A DNA stretch of 64,000 bases, from contig NZ_CP011039.1 in NCBI RefSeq assembly GCF_000238255.3, positions 1,227,001-1,291,000 on the forward strand, read 5' to 3'. The position numbers and the translations under genes were made by a program. Shown here piece by piece: positions 27,069-35,494 of the stretch. Within the stretch, counting starts at the first letter, position 1, and every line of letters begins with the position of its first letter. Source of the DNA: Pseudoalteromonas spongiae UST010723-006. Lineage in GTDB: Bacteria > Pseudomonadota > Gammaproteobacteria > Enterobacterales > Alteromonadaceae. The notes beneath the pieces were generated by a model, which worked only from the letters and a program-made list of their open reading frames with translations, was not told the DNA's origin and did no database searches.

Positions 27069-27458
27069 TTAGTAACCACCTTTTAAAATGGTAATTTGCT
27101 GGTCAATTACAGCGAGTTCGCATCGCTTGTATTTTAGTGCAGCTTGCTGAGAATTTGGTAACTCATTGAGATAACGCCATTGGCAGTTATCGGAAATATA
27201 GCTATCAAAACTGTTTTTACTGCGTTGAAAACTTAAAAATAATTGGGTATTGCCCGTGTTATTTTGCTTTATTTCCACTTCTTTTTCTAATTTTGTGAGC
27301 CAAGTTTGGCGTGTACGTTTGTGGTCAATAATGGCTTGATCTAAGCATTGTAGCTGCAATACTACTTTGCCTTTGCTACAGGGCTTTTCATCGTTTTGAG
27401 CTAATGCATTAATGCTCAGCAGCATTAACACGGTGTAAAAAAGAGTGTATTTATTCAT
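27069..27458 (-). CDS. Small periplasmic protein, LprI/DUF1311-like
   Basis: This 129-residue protein starts at the ATG at 27458 (MNKYTLFYTVLMLL) with a Sec signal peptide ending near ALAQ. The mature part has four cysteines. A pattern (SYISDNCQWRYL, then KYKRCELAVIDQQI) resembles DUF1311/LprI lysozyme-inhibitor-type proteins, where a WR...C...R repeat is typical. The start codon lies inside the end of the sensor kinase gene (8-bp overlap), so it is the last gene of the two-component operon. Family call is tentative. Confidence 0.6.
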   Translation of the reverse strand: MNKYTLFYTVLMLLSINALAQNDEKPCSKGKVVLQLQCLDQAIIDHKRTRQTWLTKLEKEVEIKQNNTGNTQLFLSFQRSKNSFDSYISDNCQWRYLNELPNSQQAALKYKRCELAVIDQQITILKGGY

Positions 27459-28773
27459 AATTAAAAACCAAGGTAAATAGGGCGCCACCGAGCTGGCTTG
27501 TGGCAATGGTCATTTTGCCGTTATAGGCATCCATCAGGTCGCCTACAATCGCCATGCCAACACCGTGGCCGTGTTCGTAGGTATCTAAGCGTTTTCCGCG
27601 AATTGTAAGTTCTTCTATTTTATCTGCGGGTACGCCTGGGCCATCATCACCAACTTCGATAATGAGTTGTTGTCCTAACTGCTTCACTTTTATTTCAATT
27701 AAAGCGTCACATGCTTTGCAGGCATTATCGAGTATATTGCCTAGCAATTCCATTAAATCAGTTTTATCGCCTAAAAAGGTACTTTTTTCATCAATAGCTT
27801 GAATAAATTGAATGCCTTTGTCGCGATACACTTTACCCATAGCATTGATAATTGAATCGAGTATTGGCTTAACTTTAGTTTGTTTTTTCCATGTATCAGT
27901 GCCGCCCGAGGCCGCTTTTTTAAGCTGGTGTTCAATCATATTACTGATGCGGTCGAGCTGTTCTTGACTGTCGCCATTACTGGCTAGATCACTTGATTTT
28001 AAAACAGCCAACGGGGTTTTTAAAGCATGGGCAAGGTCGCTTAATGATGCGCGATATTTATCTTTTTGCCTTTGTTGCGTAGCCAATAATAAATTAAGAT
28101 CTTGCTGAATTTTTTCTAGCTCTTCTGGGTATTCACCATTAATTTGGTCGGCATTACCACTTTCGATTGCGACAATTTCTTTATCAAGGCGTTTAAGTGG
28201 GTGACTACTCCATAAAAAGCCCAGCATAATCAGTAAACCCATCACTATGGCGATAATAATCAGCCAGTGCCTCAAGGTTTCTTGGAAGTCTTGCATTTGC
28301 GATAAAATGGCTTCTTCGTCTTTTAATACCAATACAGTGACTTGATATTCAATGCCATCGGCATCCATGTAAAACACAAAGCTAAGTTGTCGAAAGTACT
28401 TATCAAGTTCTTCAATTTTCGAAAAGTCCATAATACCGGGCGCGGTTGCTGCGTGTTTTGGAATATATTGATAACCGAGCGTTGATTCAGATTGCCAAGC
28501 AATTTCTTTGTTAAGATAAATATAGGCAAAGGTATCGGATACGGGGCGAGTGAGTTCAGGAGCTATTAGGGTAATCGGCGCCAGTTCGCCTTGCTCAATT
28601 TCCACTTTTGCCATCAGTGAGTACAAATGCGCTTCGAGTGTGCGTTCGGTGTTGTCGACTAAGCTTGCGTAAAGTGCCTTACCAATTGAAAAGAACATGG
28701 CAGGCATAAGTACTAAAAGCAAAAAGACAAGGATAAATCCTTGTCTAATTTTTAACGATATACGGTGGATCAC
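27451..28773 (-). CDS. PhoQ-like sensor histidine kinase
   Basis: This is a 440-residue inner-membrane kinase. TM1 is at about 13-32, the periplasmic sensor at 33-169, TM2 at 170-188, followed by HAMP. The acceptor is His249 in DLAHALKTPLAVLKS, which is the PhoQ-type H-box. HATPase_c has an N-box (NILDNACKA), G1 (GDDGPGVP) and G2 (GHGVGMAIV). The start codon is GTG, overlapping the TGA stop of the response regulator by 4 nt (GTGA). The periplasmic domain lacks an evident acidic Mg-binding cluster, so the ligand is unknown. Confidence 0.92.
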   Translation of the reverse strand: MIHRISLKIRQGFILVFLLLVLMPAMFFSIGKALYASLVDNTERTLEAHLYSLMAKVEIEQGELAPITLIAPELTRPVSDTFAYIYLNKEIAWQSESTLGYQYIPKHAATAPGIMDFSKIEELDKYFRQLSFVFYMDADGIEYQVTVLVLKDEEAILSQMQDFQETLRHWLIIIAIVMGLLIMLGFLWSSHPLKRLDKEIVAIESGNADQINGEYPEELEKIQQDLNLLLATQQRQKDKYRASLSDLAHALKTPLAVLKSSDLASNGDSQEQLDRISNMIEHQLKKAASGGTDTWKKQTKVKPILDSIINAMGKVYRDKGIQFIQAIDEKSTFLGDKTDLMELLGNILDNACKACDALIEIKVKQLGQQLIIEVGDDGPGVPADKIEELTIRGKRLDTYEHGHGVGMAIVGDLMDAYNGKMTIATSQLGGALFTLVFNYE

Positions 28774-29444
28774 AGTTTGCCGCTTAAACGGTAGCCGCGA
28801 CCACGGAGTGTTTCAATTGGTGCGATTGAGCCGTCTGGATCGAGCTTTTTACGCAGGCGTAATACAAATACTTCAATTACGTTTGAGTCTAAATCGAAGT
28901 CTTGGTCATAAATGTGCTCTGTTAGCTCAGATTTAGACACGACCTTTTCTGGGTTAACCATTAAGTACTCAAGTACTTTGTACTCGTATGCGGTGAGCAT
29001 TAATTCATTGTCGTTAACCCATACTTGCTGAGAACGGGTATGAATGCGAATTGGACCCGCAGTAATAGTTGGGTCTGCTTTACCGGCGCTGCGTCTAATA
29101 AGCGCATTACAACGGGCAATTAATTCTTCGTTATGAAATGGTTTGGTTAAGTAGTCATCAGCACCGGCGTCTAACCCTTCCACTTTATCTTGCCAGCGGT
29201 CGCGGGCAGTTAAGATTAAAATCGGAATATCAATGCCTTGCTTTCTCGCATTGCTGATCACGTCAATGCCATCCATTTTAGGTAGGCCTAAATCAACGAC
29301 GGCTAAATCTAACGGGTATTCAGTAAGGTGAAATAAACCAGCTTCGCCATCGTGACACATATCAACGCTGTAACGGGCTTTTTCAAGTGCATGTTTTAGA
29401 TTATCTGCCAGTTGCAGATCGTCTTCTATTATTAGAATGCGCAT
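28770..29444 (-). CDS. PhoP-like OmpR-family response regulator
   Basis: This 224-residue regulator has a receiver with the acidic pair in IIEDD, phospho-Asp51 in AVVDLGLPKMDG, Thr in LTARD and Lys in TKPF. A winged-helix DNA-binding domain follows (LRKKLDPDGSIAPIETLRGRGYRL). It forms one operon with the kinase downstream and the PepSY-like gene 2 bp upstream. Confidence 0.94.
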   Translation of the reverse strand: MRILIIEDDLQLADNLKHALEKARYSVDMCHDGEAGLFHLTEYPLDLAVVDLGLPKMDGIDVISNARKQGIDIPILILTARDRWQDKVEGLDAGADDYLTKPFHNEELIARCNALIRRSAGKADPTITAGPIRIHTRSQQVWVNDNELMLTAYEYKVLEYLMVNPEKVVSKSELTEHIYDQDFDLDSNVIEVFVLRLRKKLDPDGSIAPIETLRGRGYRLSGKL

Positions 29445-29446
29445 TG

Positions 29447-29755
29447 TTATTGTTTTCCTTTTTTAACCTGGCCATTTGATTTATTTACTTTAAAGTCAAC
29501 AACCTTACCTTTTGGTTGTAACATTCTTACTTTGTAGTAATGGGTGTTCTCTTTCACGCTTAAAATCTTACCAGGGTAAGATTGCGACACTTTTTTGGCC
29601 GCTCTGCGCTTGGTTAAACCCAGAGTGTTAACATTTTTAAGCGCTTTATTCGCTGCCGCATTTTGTGAAGATGTTTTGACCTTTGAGTCATTTTCATTAC
29701 TTGCATTGGCATTAAATAGCACTAAGCAACTGATCAGACTAATCAAATATTTCAT
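29447..29755 (-). CDS. PepSY-like periplasmic protein, first gene of the two-component operon
   Basis: This 102-residue protein has a signal peptide (MKYLISLISCLVLFNANA). A short Ser/Asn-rich linker follows, then a single PepSY-like unit (KRRAAKKVSQSYPGKILSVK, then YYKVRMLQPKGKVVDFKVNKSNG). Small PepSY proteins often accompany two-component genes and are thought to modulate the sensor or a peptidase. The gene ends 2 nt before the regulator, so it is co-transcribed. Confidence 0.8.
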   Translation of the reverse strand: MKYLISLISCLVLFNANASNENDSKVKTSSQNAAANKALKNVNTLGLTKRRAAKKVSQSYPGKILSVKENTHYYKVRMLQPKGKVVDFKVNKSNGQVKKGKQ

Positions 29756-29823
29756 ACGTTAGCTCGCCACGTTATGGAGTAAGTTAAATGTACAAAAAGT
29801 TCACTGAACTTACTCTGAATCAG

Positions 29824-30123
29824 TTACGGTAAAACTCGTTTAAACGGTTTAACAATTGATTCTTTGTAAATACCCGCTTCGATATAGGGATCGTTTGCAG
29901 CCCAGCTGCGCGCATCTTCTAACGAATCGAATTTAGCAATCACTAATGAACCAGTGAAACCCGCTTCGCCTGGATCGTCGCTGTCGATTGCTGGTAGTGG
30001 CCCGGCAGATAACAAACGTTCTTCTGCTTTTAACGCTTCTAAGCGTGCTAAGTGAGCAGGACGCGCTTCTTTTCGCATCGCTAAGCTGTTTTCAACATCT
30101 ATTGAATAAATCATGTACCACAT
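29824..30123 (-). CDS. yciI: YciI-family protein
   Basis: This 99-residue ferredoxin-like fold protein closely follows E. coli YciI along its whole length: [13 protein letters not shown] start, [32 protein letters not shown], and KPFKRVLP at the end. The conserved His and Asp of the putative active site are present. Function is not established, although a peroxide- or chloro-compound-related role has been suggested for relatives. In E. coli it also lies near yciB and the trp operon. Confidence 0.93.
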   Translation of the reverse strand: MWYMIYSIDVENSLAMRKEARPAHLARLEALKAEERLLSAGPLPAIDSDDPGEAGFTGSLVIAKFDSLEDARSWAANDPYIEAGIYKESIVKPFKRVLP

Positions 30124-30272
30124 ACAGCACCTGTTTGGTTATTTTATTGAATATAAAAATAATTCTATCAACAGAAAGGATAAAACTAAAAATCATTTTT
30201 CGCGAAAACTTGAAACAGTAGGTTTAACACTGATAGCATCCAAGGTTGAAAACAATAATACTAAGGTTCAGC

Positions 30273-31709
30273 ATGAGTGCATCGCGAGAGCATTTTAGCT
30301 CCAAACTCGGATTTATTTTGGCCGCTGCAGGCAGTGCAGTAGGCATTGGAAACCTCGTTGGTTTCCCAGTATCGGCAACCAAAAATGGCGGTGGTGCATT
30401 TTTAGTTGTTTATGCATTGTTTGTAATTTTTGTTTGCTTACCAGTAATGATGGCCGAAATGGCTATGGGTCGTAGCGCGCAAAAAGACCCACTTGGCGCG
30501 TATAATAAATTATCGGGTAACAGCAGTAAGTGGCGATATCCTGGATTTTTAGCGGTACTTACGCCATTTATGATTGGCGTGTTTTACATGGTGATCACTG
30601 TGTGGATTTTTGGTTACCTTGTTCAGGCAGCCATTGGCAACTTAGATGCACTTGCCGATCCCAGCAATTTTGGTCAGTTTATAAACCAAACCAGTGTATT
30701 TTTTTACATGGTAGGCGTTGGTGTGCTGGTTAATCTAATTCTACTTGGCGGTGTAAAGCAGGGCATTGAAAAAGCAGCAAAACTGCTTATGCCAGCGCTA
30801 TTTGTGCTACTAGTTGGCCTTGTTGCTTACGTACTGACATTAGATAATGCGATTGCTGGCCTTCGTTATTACGTTGTGCCTGATTTTAGCAAAGTGAATG
30901 CTAGCGTTTTAAATGGTGCACTGTCGCAAGCGTTTTTCTCGCTGTCGCTCGGTATGGGTATTTTAATGACTTATGCATCATATATTTCTAAGAAGGAAAA
31001 TATTGTAGGCAGTGCAAAAATGGTTGCAGTAACTGACTCATTGGTCGCATTTATTGCGGGTTTAATGGTCTTGCCAGCGATTTTCAGCTTTAACCCAAAC
31101 ACCAATCCTGCGGAGTTATCTGACTCATCGGTATCAATGATTTTTGTTTATTTACCAAAAATCTTCCTCGCGATGCAGCAAGATATCGGCTACGTAGGCG
31201 CAAGCGCAATCGCCGTAATCTTTTTCTTACTGGTATTTTTTGCAGCAATTACATCACTTGTGTCAATTATTGAAGTACCAACAGCGACCTTAATTGAAGA
31301 AAAGGGCGTTTCGCGTTTTAAAGCATTGCTATTACTTGCAGGTAGCATGGGTATTTTAACCATTTTATGTACCATGTCGTTTGGTATGAGTGAGTGGTTA
31401 AGCACAATGTTTAACTATGGTGACCACGATCCTGCAACTAAAAAGAGCCTGTTTGATTTTATATACGATGTGTTTTACGACACCATCTTACCGTTAAACG
31501 GCTTAATGGTGTGTTTGTTCGTAATGTACCGTTGGAAAAAAGCAAAGCTAACTGAAGAGCTTAGCCAAGGTGCGCCTGAGTATGCAGGTAGCTTTACCGA
31601 GAAGTATGTAAACTTCTCACTATCAACCTTTATTCCATTTATTTTGGCGCTGATTTTTATTAATACAGTTGCTAATAAGTTCTTTGCTTACAATTTATTA
31701 GGCTTCTAA
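30273..31709 (+). CDS. Sodium:neurotransmitter symporter (NSS) family transporter
   Basis: This 478-residue protein has about 11-12 membrane helices. The N-terminal signature of bacterial NSS/LeuT-like symporters is clear (FILAAAGSAVGIGNLVGFP), and TM6 contains SQAFFSLSLGMGILMTY. The family imports amino acids with Na+. I chose the ATG at 30273 (MSASREHFSSKLGF), with an AAGG site about 7 nt upstream, over a start 27 nt earlier. The substrate is unknown. Confidence 0.92.
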   Translation: MSASREHFSSKLGFILAAAGSAVGIGNLVGFPVSATKNGGGAFLVVYALFVIFVCLPVMMAEMAMGRSAQKDPLGAYNKLSGNSSKWRYPGFLAVLTPFMIGVFYMVITVWIFGYLVQAAIGNLDALADPSNFGQFINQTSVFFYMVGVGVLVNLILLGGVKQGIEKAAKLLMPALFVLLVGLVAYVLTLDNAIAGLRYYVVPDFSKVNASVLNGALSQAFFSLSLGMGILMTYASYISKKENIVGSAKMVAVTDSLVAFIAGLMVLPAIFSFNPNTNPAELSDSSVSMIFVYLPKIFLAMQQDIGYVGASAIAVIFFLLVFFAAITSLVSIIEVPTATLIEEKGVSRFKALLLLAGSMGILTILCTMSFGMSEWLSTMFNYGDHDPATKKSLFDFIYDVFYDTILPLNGLMVCLFVMYRWKKAKLTEELSQGAPEYAGSFTEKYVNFSLSTFIPFILALIFINTVANKFFAYNLLGF

Positions 31710-31734
31710 TACGATTTAAATAAAGACTTAAGTT

Positions 31735-31762
31735 AAAAGCGGAGCAATTGCTCCGCTTTTTT
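31735..31762 (+). terminator. Terminator after the NSS transporter
   Basis: The stem AAAAGCGGAGC pairs with GCTCCGCTTTT around an AATT loop and is followed by T residues. Confidence 0.92.
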
Positions 31763-31859
31763 GTGTTTAATGGCAATATAAGGTGATGGAAGGGCGAACT
31801 TTAATCATCTTAAAAGGTAGAATAGTTAATAGAATTAGATAGTTAAACTAGGTTGGAAG

Positions 31860-32417
31860 ATGGTCAAAATTAACAGTGAACAAAGTAAGCGCAGCGCGCA
31901 GTTTAAGTTTGTAGCATACGCTATTTCTGTAATTTTGATTGCCGGATGCTTGATTGCAACCAGCTTGCAAGTGGCACTAAATTGGCCATTTATTGTGATT
32001 TGTTCTCTATGTATTGTTGGCCTTTTAATAGCTTCACAATCAGCAAATAATCGCTTTTTGGTGTTGGGCAAAGCGCCTTTAATGCTCGATAGTAAAATTG
32101 TGATGTTAGGTGTTGAAACAAAAGGGCAAATAGTTATTAATCAGCCGCATTTTAAGAAGTTTAATCAAGCGATACTTCAAATACTTGCGCCAGGTTATGA
32201 AAGCGGTTTAAATGAGATTTGGTCTGATACTTTACCATTAAAAATTGAGTTTGACGGCGATACTACTTTGCTTGATTTTACCTTTACGCTACCCACACAA
32301 ATCAAACTTCATTCAGGCACACGTTTTTACTTAACAATAAGTTATGTTGAGAATATGCAGGAAGTGAAGCGTACTTATCGATTAAATGTGCGGGATCCGA
32401 AAGTAAGAATGTTGTAG
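31860..32417 (+). CDS. Two-helix membrane protein of unknown function
   Basis: This 185-residue protein has two adjacent hydrophobic helices near the N-terminus (about 17-36 and 40-58), then a soluble beta-rich domain of about 120 residues. I recognise no family. The hairpin topology would put both termini in the cytoplasm. It is preceded by the NSS terminator and followed by the hairpin-rich non-coding stretch. Confidence 0.65.
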   Translation: MVKINSEQSKRSAQFKFVAYAISVILIAGCLIATSLQVALNWPFIVICSLCIVGLLIASQSANNRFLVLGKAPLMLDSKIVMLGVETKGQIVINQPHFKKFNQAILQILAPGYESGLNEIWSDTLPLKIEFDGDTTLLDFTFTLPTQIKLHSGTRFYLTISYVENMQEVKRTYRLNVRDPKVRML

Positions 32418-32982
32418 CGGGGATTTGTAGTTGTGTTAATTGTGAGTTATTTGAAAATTGTTTAGTTGTAGCGCTTAACCTTCTCTTCTGTTAGTTGGTT
32501 CGAGCTGGCTTTTGGCAATGTCAACTGATTCTTCTATCTCCCATGAGCGTATCTTGCGCAATCCATGGCGCCCTCTTGTTCATTTTTGTTACACGACAAA
32601 AACGAGCCACAAATTTATCAGGAATAAATTTGAACAGCGAAGCTGGCCAGTATGGCGAAATACAGGGATGTATTTCGTTAAAAACGTGCCCGTAAATCAA
32701 ACTGAATCTTCAAACATAATTTAAATATGAACTTAAACGCCATGAAGCTACGCGCTAAACGTCCCTGTACGCTATCCAGCTCTAAATCCTTTTATCGCGT
32801 TCATAGCTAGCCGAACTTCGTTCGTCTCTAGACGCTATTCACCCATTCATACATAGCTTGCTCGACCGCTTCGCTCCCTGTCTCGCATTATTCATTTAAA
32901 TAATGTTTTCAGGTTTGATTAAGGGGAAAGATGTGTGTGAATTTTAAATGCAGCCTTTAAATGATGCCTTTTAAAATGGATA
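32418..32982 (+). other. 565-bp hairpin-rich non-coding stretch with CsrA-type sites
   Basis: Short open frames here have no ribosome sites or family resemblance. Two consecutive perfect 9-bp hairpins on the plus strand carry GGA in the loop. One is 32610-32632 with loop CAGGA; the other is 32656-32677 with loop GGGA. The second contains AUACAGGGAUGU, which equals the CsrA SELEX consensus (RUACARGGAUGU). A further palindrome is at about 32583-32602. On the minus strand ACAGGGA recurs near 32763-32773 and 32875-32882. It could be a Csr-type sRNA or a dispersed repeat; no intrinsic terminator was found. Confidence 0.35.
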
Positions 32983-33315
32983 TTATGTGCGCTTGTATGC
33001 CTCTTGCTGTGAGACGCCCAGACTTATTAATATTTCCTCAAAATAACCGACATTTTCTAATTCTCGATTATCTTCATAAGCTAAGCAAAAAAGAATTCTC
33101 ATTTTTGCTACTTCTGATACAGATGTGTTGTAACCATCGTTACAGTCAACCCAAGACCACAAGCAGTCTCTTAACTGTTCAAGGTTAAACTCTTTATGTT
33201 CAACCCAATACTCTTTAAGTTGTAAGAAAGCATTTTTTGCCAAAAGAATTTCAGGTATACCAAGCCTTTCAAGCCAAGCAATAATATGGGCTGCATACTT
33301 ATAATTTTCGTTCAA
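32983..33315 (-). CDS. Hypothetical protein, all-helical, downstream of the HNH gene
   Basis: This 110-residue soluble protein is rich in aromatic, Leu and Glu residues and starts MNENYKYAAHIIAWLERLG. It has no signal peptide or membrane segment. I do not recognise a family. It lies 85 bp downstream of the HNH nuclease on the same strand. Size and acidity would suit an immunity or accessory protein, but nothing in the sequence proves that. Confidence 0.55.
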   Translation of the reverse strand: MNENYKYAAHIIAWLERLGIPEILLAKNAFLQLKEYWVEHKEFNLEQLRDCLWSWVDCNDGYNTSVSEVAKMRILFCLAYEDNRELENVGYFEEILISLGVSQQEAYKRT

Positions 33316-33400
33316 ATTAGTAAATTCTCCAGAATATATAATGTCGCATTAAGCAGTAAGCAACGCATTGGGGTTCGGGTTGACCTATTTTTTAAATGCT

Positions 33401-33910
33401 TTACCCAAGAAGCTTTTTAATGCCACTTTGTGCCTGTTTGTACCTTAAATTTATAAGCGTCATAGCTACTTGTCCTACATCCTCATACAAGTTATCAGCG
33501 TACTCGTGTAAGTTTAGCGTGGGATCATAATTTTTAGATGCAACGAATTCATTTATGCGCTGTGTACGGGCAGCAGCTTCTTTGCCAGCTTTTGCAATAA
33601 TGAACTCCAACCAAGGTCTTTGTTGCTTTTCATTGTTGCAAGGAGCACAGCATGGAACCACATTTCCCCATGCGTGTAGGCCAAGCGAAGATTTGTTCAT
33701 TGGGATTAAATGATCCTGGGACAAGGACTTGCGATCAATGGATGCACCACAAAAGCAACATTGGTAATTAAAAAACTCTAACAACTCATCTTTTTGAGCT
33801 ACTTTTGGACCGAATGGCTCAAAGCCTCTGGCCTCATCATAAAATTTACCAACGTCTTGTAAGAATATTCTGATGGCGCTATTTGATATGTCAGATTTAC
33901 TTCGTGCCAT
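33401..33910 (-). CDS. Orphan HNH endonuclease
   Basis: This 169-residue protein has a zinc-bound HNH nuclease core: Cys51/Cys54 (CCFC), Asp66-His67 (SQDHLIP), Asn83 (AWGNVVP) and Cys88/Cys91 with CCAPCNNEK. Helical flanks lie on both sides. The start at 33910 (MARSKSDISN) has AAGGAG just upstream; an in-frame start 45 nt earlier lacks this. No methyltransferase or other restriction gene is adjacent. Possible roles are defence nuclease, homing-type remnant or DNA-repair accessory. Confidence 0.85.
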   Translation of the reverse strand: MARSKSDISNSAIRIFLQDVGKFYDEARGFEPFGPKVAQKDELLEFFNYQCCFCGASIDRKSLSQDHLIPMNKSSLGLHAWGNVVPCCAPCNNEKQQRPWLEFIIAKAGKEAAARTQRINEFVASKNYDPTLNLHEYADNLYEDVGQVAMTLINLRYKQAQSGIKKLLG

Positions 33911-34086
33911 GATGCTCCTTTTAGCACTTAACAACTTATTAGGGATACCTAACAAAGTTATGGATCTTGTAAGATAGGTGTTTTTAATCTTTGATTTCGC
34001 TTTTTAAAAAACTCATCTTAAATCAGAGTGTAAGATAAATAAACTGGTTATGTGTGGATGGTGGTGTGGGTAATAAATATTGTTAT

Positions 34087-34112
34087 AAAAAAGGCGCTTA
34101 TAAGCGCCCTTT
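34087..34112 (-). terminator. Terminator (minus strand) for the 79-residue membrane protein gene
   Basis: The palindrome GGCGCTTATAAGCGCC (34093-34108) is followed on the minus strand by a run of six T. Confidence 0.85.
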
Positions 34113-34139
34113 AAATATATTGTAGAAAGTTATAGTCGT

Positions 34140-34379
34140 TTAATGCGGTTTGCAATCAAACTTTTCATTGGTGTAAAACGCGGCGTAGGCGATGCCGCTT
34201 AGGGTAAAGTACATGGTAAGTACAAAGAGTAAAAAAGTACCTACATTGAAGCCTGAATTATTAAATGCACTTATCATAAATACGGCAAAGCCAATACCAA
34301 TCGGTAAACACAGCAGTGTTTTAAATAGGTTCTCGTTTTTTATTTCGTATTCAGGTTCTTGTTTGTTATCTGTTTCCAT
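34140..34379 (-). CDS. Small two-helix membrane protein, unknown function
   Basis: This 79-residue protein has a polar N-terminus (METDNKQEPEYEIKNENL), two membrane helices (about 22-40 and 46-68) and a short basic tail. A GAGG ribosome site precedes the ATG. It is monocistronic with its own terminator. No family recognised. Confidence 0.6.
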   Translation of the reverse strand: METDNKQEPEYEIKNENLFKTLLCLPIGIGFAVFMISAFNNSGFNVGTFLLFVLTMYFTLSGIAYAAFYTNEKFDCKPH

Positions 34380-34744
34380 TTAAGCCTCGACTAATATTAT
34401 TGTTCTAACCACTTTAAGTGGCCGGATTTTAGTTTTCTTTGGGCCTGTTTATCTCGTTATAGCTCCTTGAGAACAACACAACAGGTCATTAAATGTTCAA
34501 TTTAATACTAGAACGATTTAATAGATTTTCCTAATTATCAAAACATAATGGGTGATATTTGTAACTTTCGCTTTATATGAAGTGTAAGTAGAAAGTTTCT
34601 AAGCAATAAATAAGTTAAACAATCGGTATTTTGCTAGCTGATAATTATATGGTAAGGGGTTGAGGCATTATTTGAGGAGCAGGGCTCAAGGCTGAGTAGC
34701 GATCGGAAAGCATTAAATCTTGAACGTCAAAACACGGATTTACT
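34380..34744. other. Intergenic gap with no recognised feature
   Basis: About 365 bases between the small membrane protein gene and the yciB terminator. I see no convincing ORF, repeat or RNA; it presumably holds the promoter of the minus-strand gene ending at 34140. Confidence 0.5.
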
Positions 34745-34772
34745 AAAAAGGAGCGGTTATCGCTCCTTTTTA
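34745..34772 (-). terminator. Terminator (minus strand) after yciB
   Basis: The stem AAAAGGAGCG pairs with CGCTCCTTTT around GTTAT, with a T-run on the minus strand. Confidence 0.88.
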
Positions 34773-34801
34773 TATTTAAATCACGTTAAGGCTTGTTACC
34801 G

Positions 34802-35380
34802 TTATTCGCTTTTTTGTTCTTCATCGTCAGGCAAATATTGATAAAGCATAACGATAGTTACAATTAGCGCAACGAAAGTGGCAGCGGTAATGCCGAACAC
34901 TTTGAAGTTAACCCAAAAATCCAGTGAAAATGCATAGGCAACATAAATATTAACAGCGGCGATTAGGTATAAAAACGTACTCCAAAATAAGTTTATTTTA
35001 TCCCAAAGTGGCTCAGGCACTTCAATTTTCTGGCCTGTATCATTAGTTGAAGCCAAGATTGAGCCTAACATTTTTGCCATTAGGTTCTTGTTAAAGAAAT
35101 AACGCGATGCTAATAAAATGGTCGCAAAGCCTGCATAGACCACGGTTGCTTTCCACTTAATAAACTGCTCATCTTGGAAAAGAATAGTGAGTGAGCCAAG
35201 ACCAACCGCTAAAGCAAAGAGTCCCCAATGTTTGGTAGCGACTTTTTTCTCGATAAAGAAGTAGTAGGCTATTTGCAGAACTGACGCACCAATAAGTACC
35301 GACGTCGCCCAAAAAATATCCATGGTTTTATAAAGAATGAAAAATAAGATCAGGGGAGCATATTCAAATAATGCGAGCAT
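34802..35380 (-). CDS. yciB: Inner-membrane-spanning protein YciB (septation protein A)
   Basis: This 192-residue protein has five to six membrane helices and the YciB pattern (EYAPLILFFILYK at the start, FFNKNLMAKMLG mid-protein, WVNFKVFG near the end). YciB interacts with cell-elongation and division proteins and affects envelope synthesis. It lies downstream of trpA, as in E. coli, but a terminator between them indicates a separate transcript. Confidence 0.94.
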   Translation of the reverse strand: MLALFEYAPLILFFILYKTMDIFWATSVLIGASVLQIAYYFFIEKKVATKHWGLFALAVGLGSLTILFQDEQFIKWKATVVYAGFATILLASRYFFNKNLMAKMLGSILASTNDTGQKIEVPEPLWDKINLFWSTFLYLIAAVNIYVAYAFSLDFWVNFKVFGITAATFVALIVTIVMLYQYLPDDEEQKSE

Positions 35381-35452
35381 TGTTTACCTCTTAAATTATG
35401 CTGAATATTTACCTTACACCAGAGTTAATATGAAACACCAGAGTTTGGGTTT

Positions 35453-35480
35453 AAAAAAAGGGCGCTTGGCGCCCTTTGTA
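35453..35480 (-). terminator. Terminator of the trp operon (after trpA)
   Basis: The stem AAAGGGCGC pairs with GCGCCCTTT around a 3-nt loop, with a long T-run on the minus strand. Confidence 0.9.
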
Positions 35481-35494
35481 TTGTTTATACACAA

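Noticed and set aside
32495..33188. Short plus-strand open frames of 66-75 codons
   Set aside because: They overlap each other and inverted repeats, or are antisense to the 110-residue gene, and lack ribosome sites.
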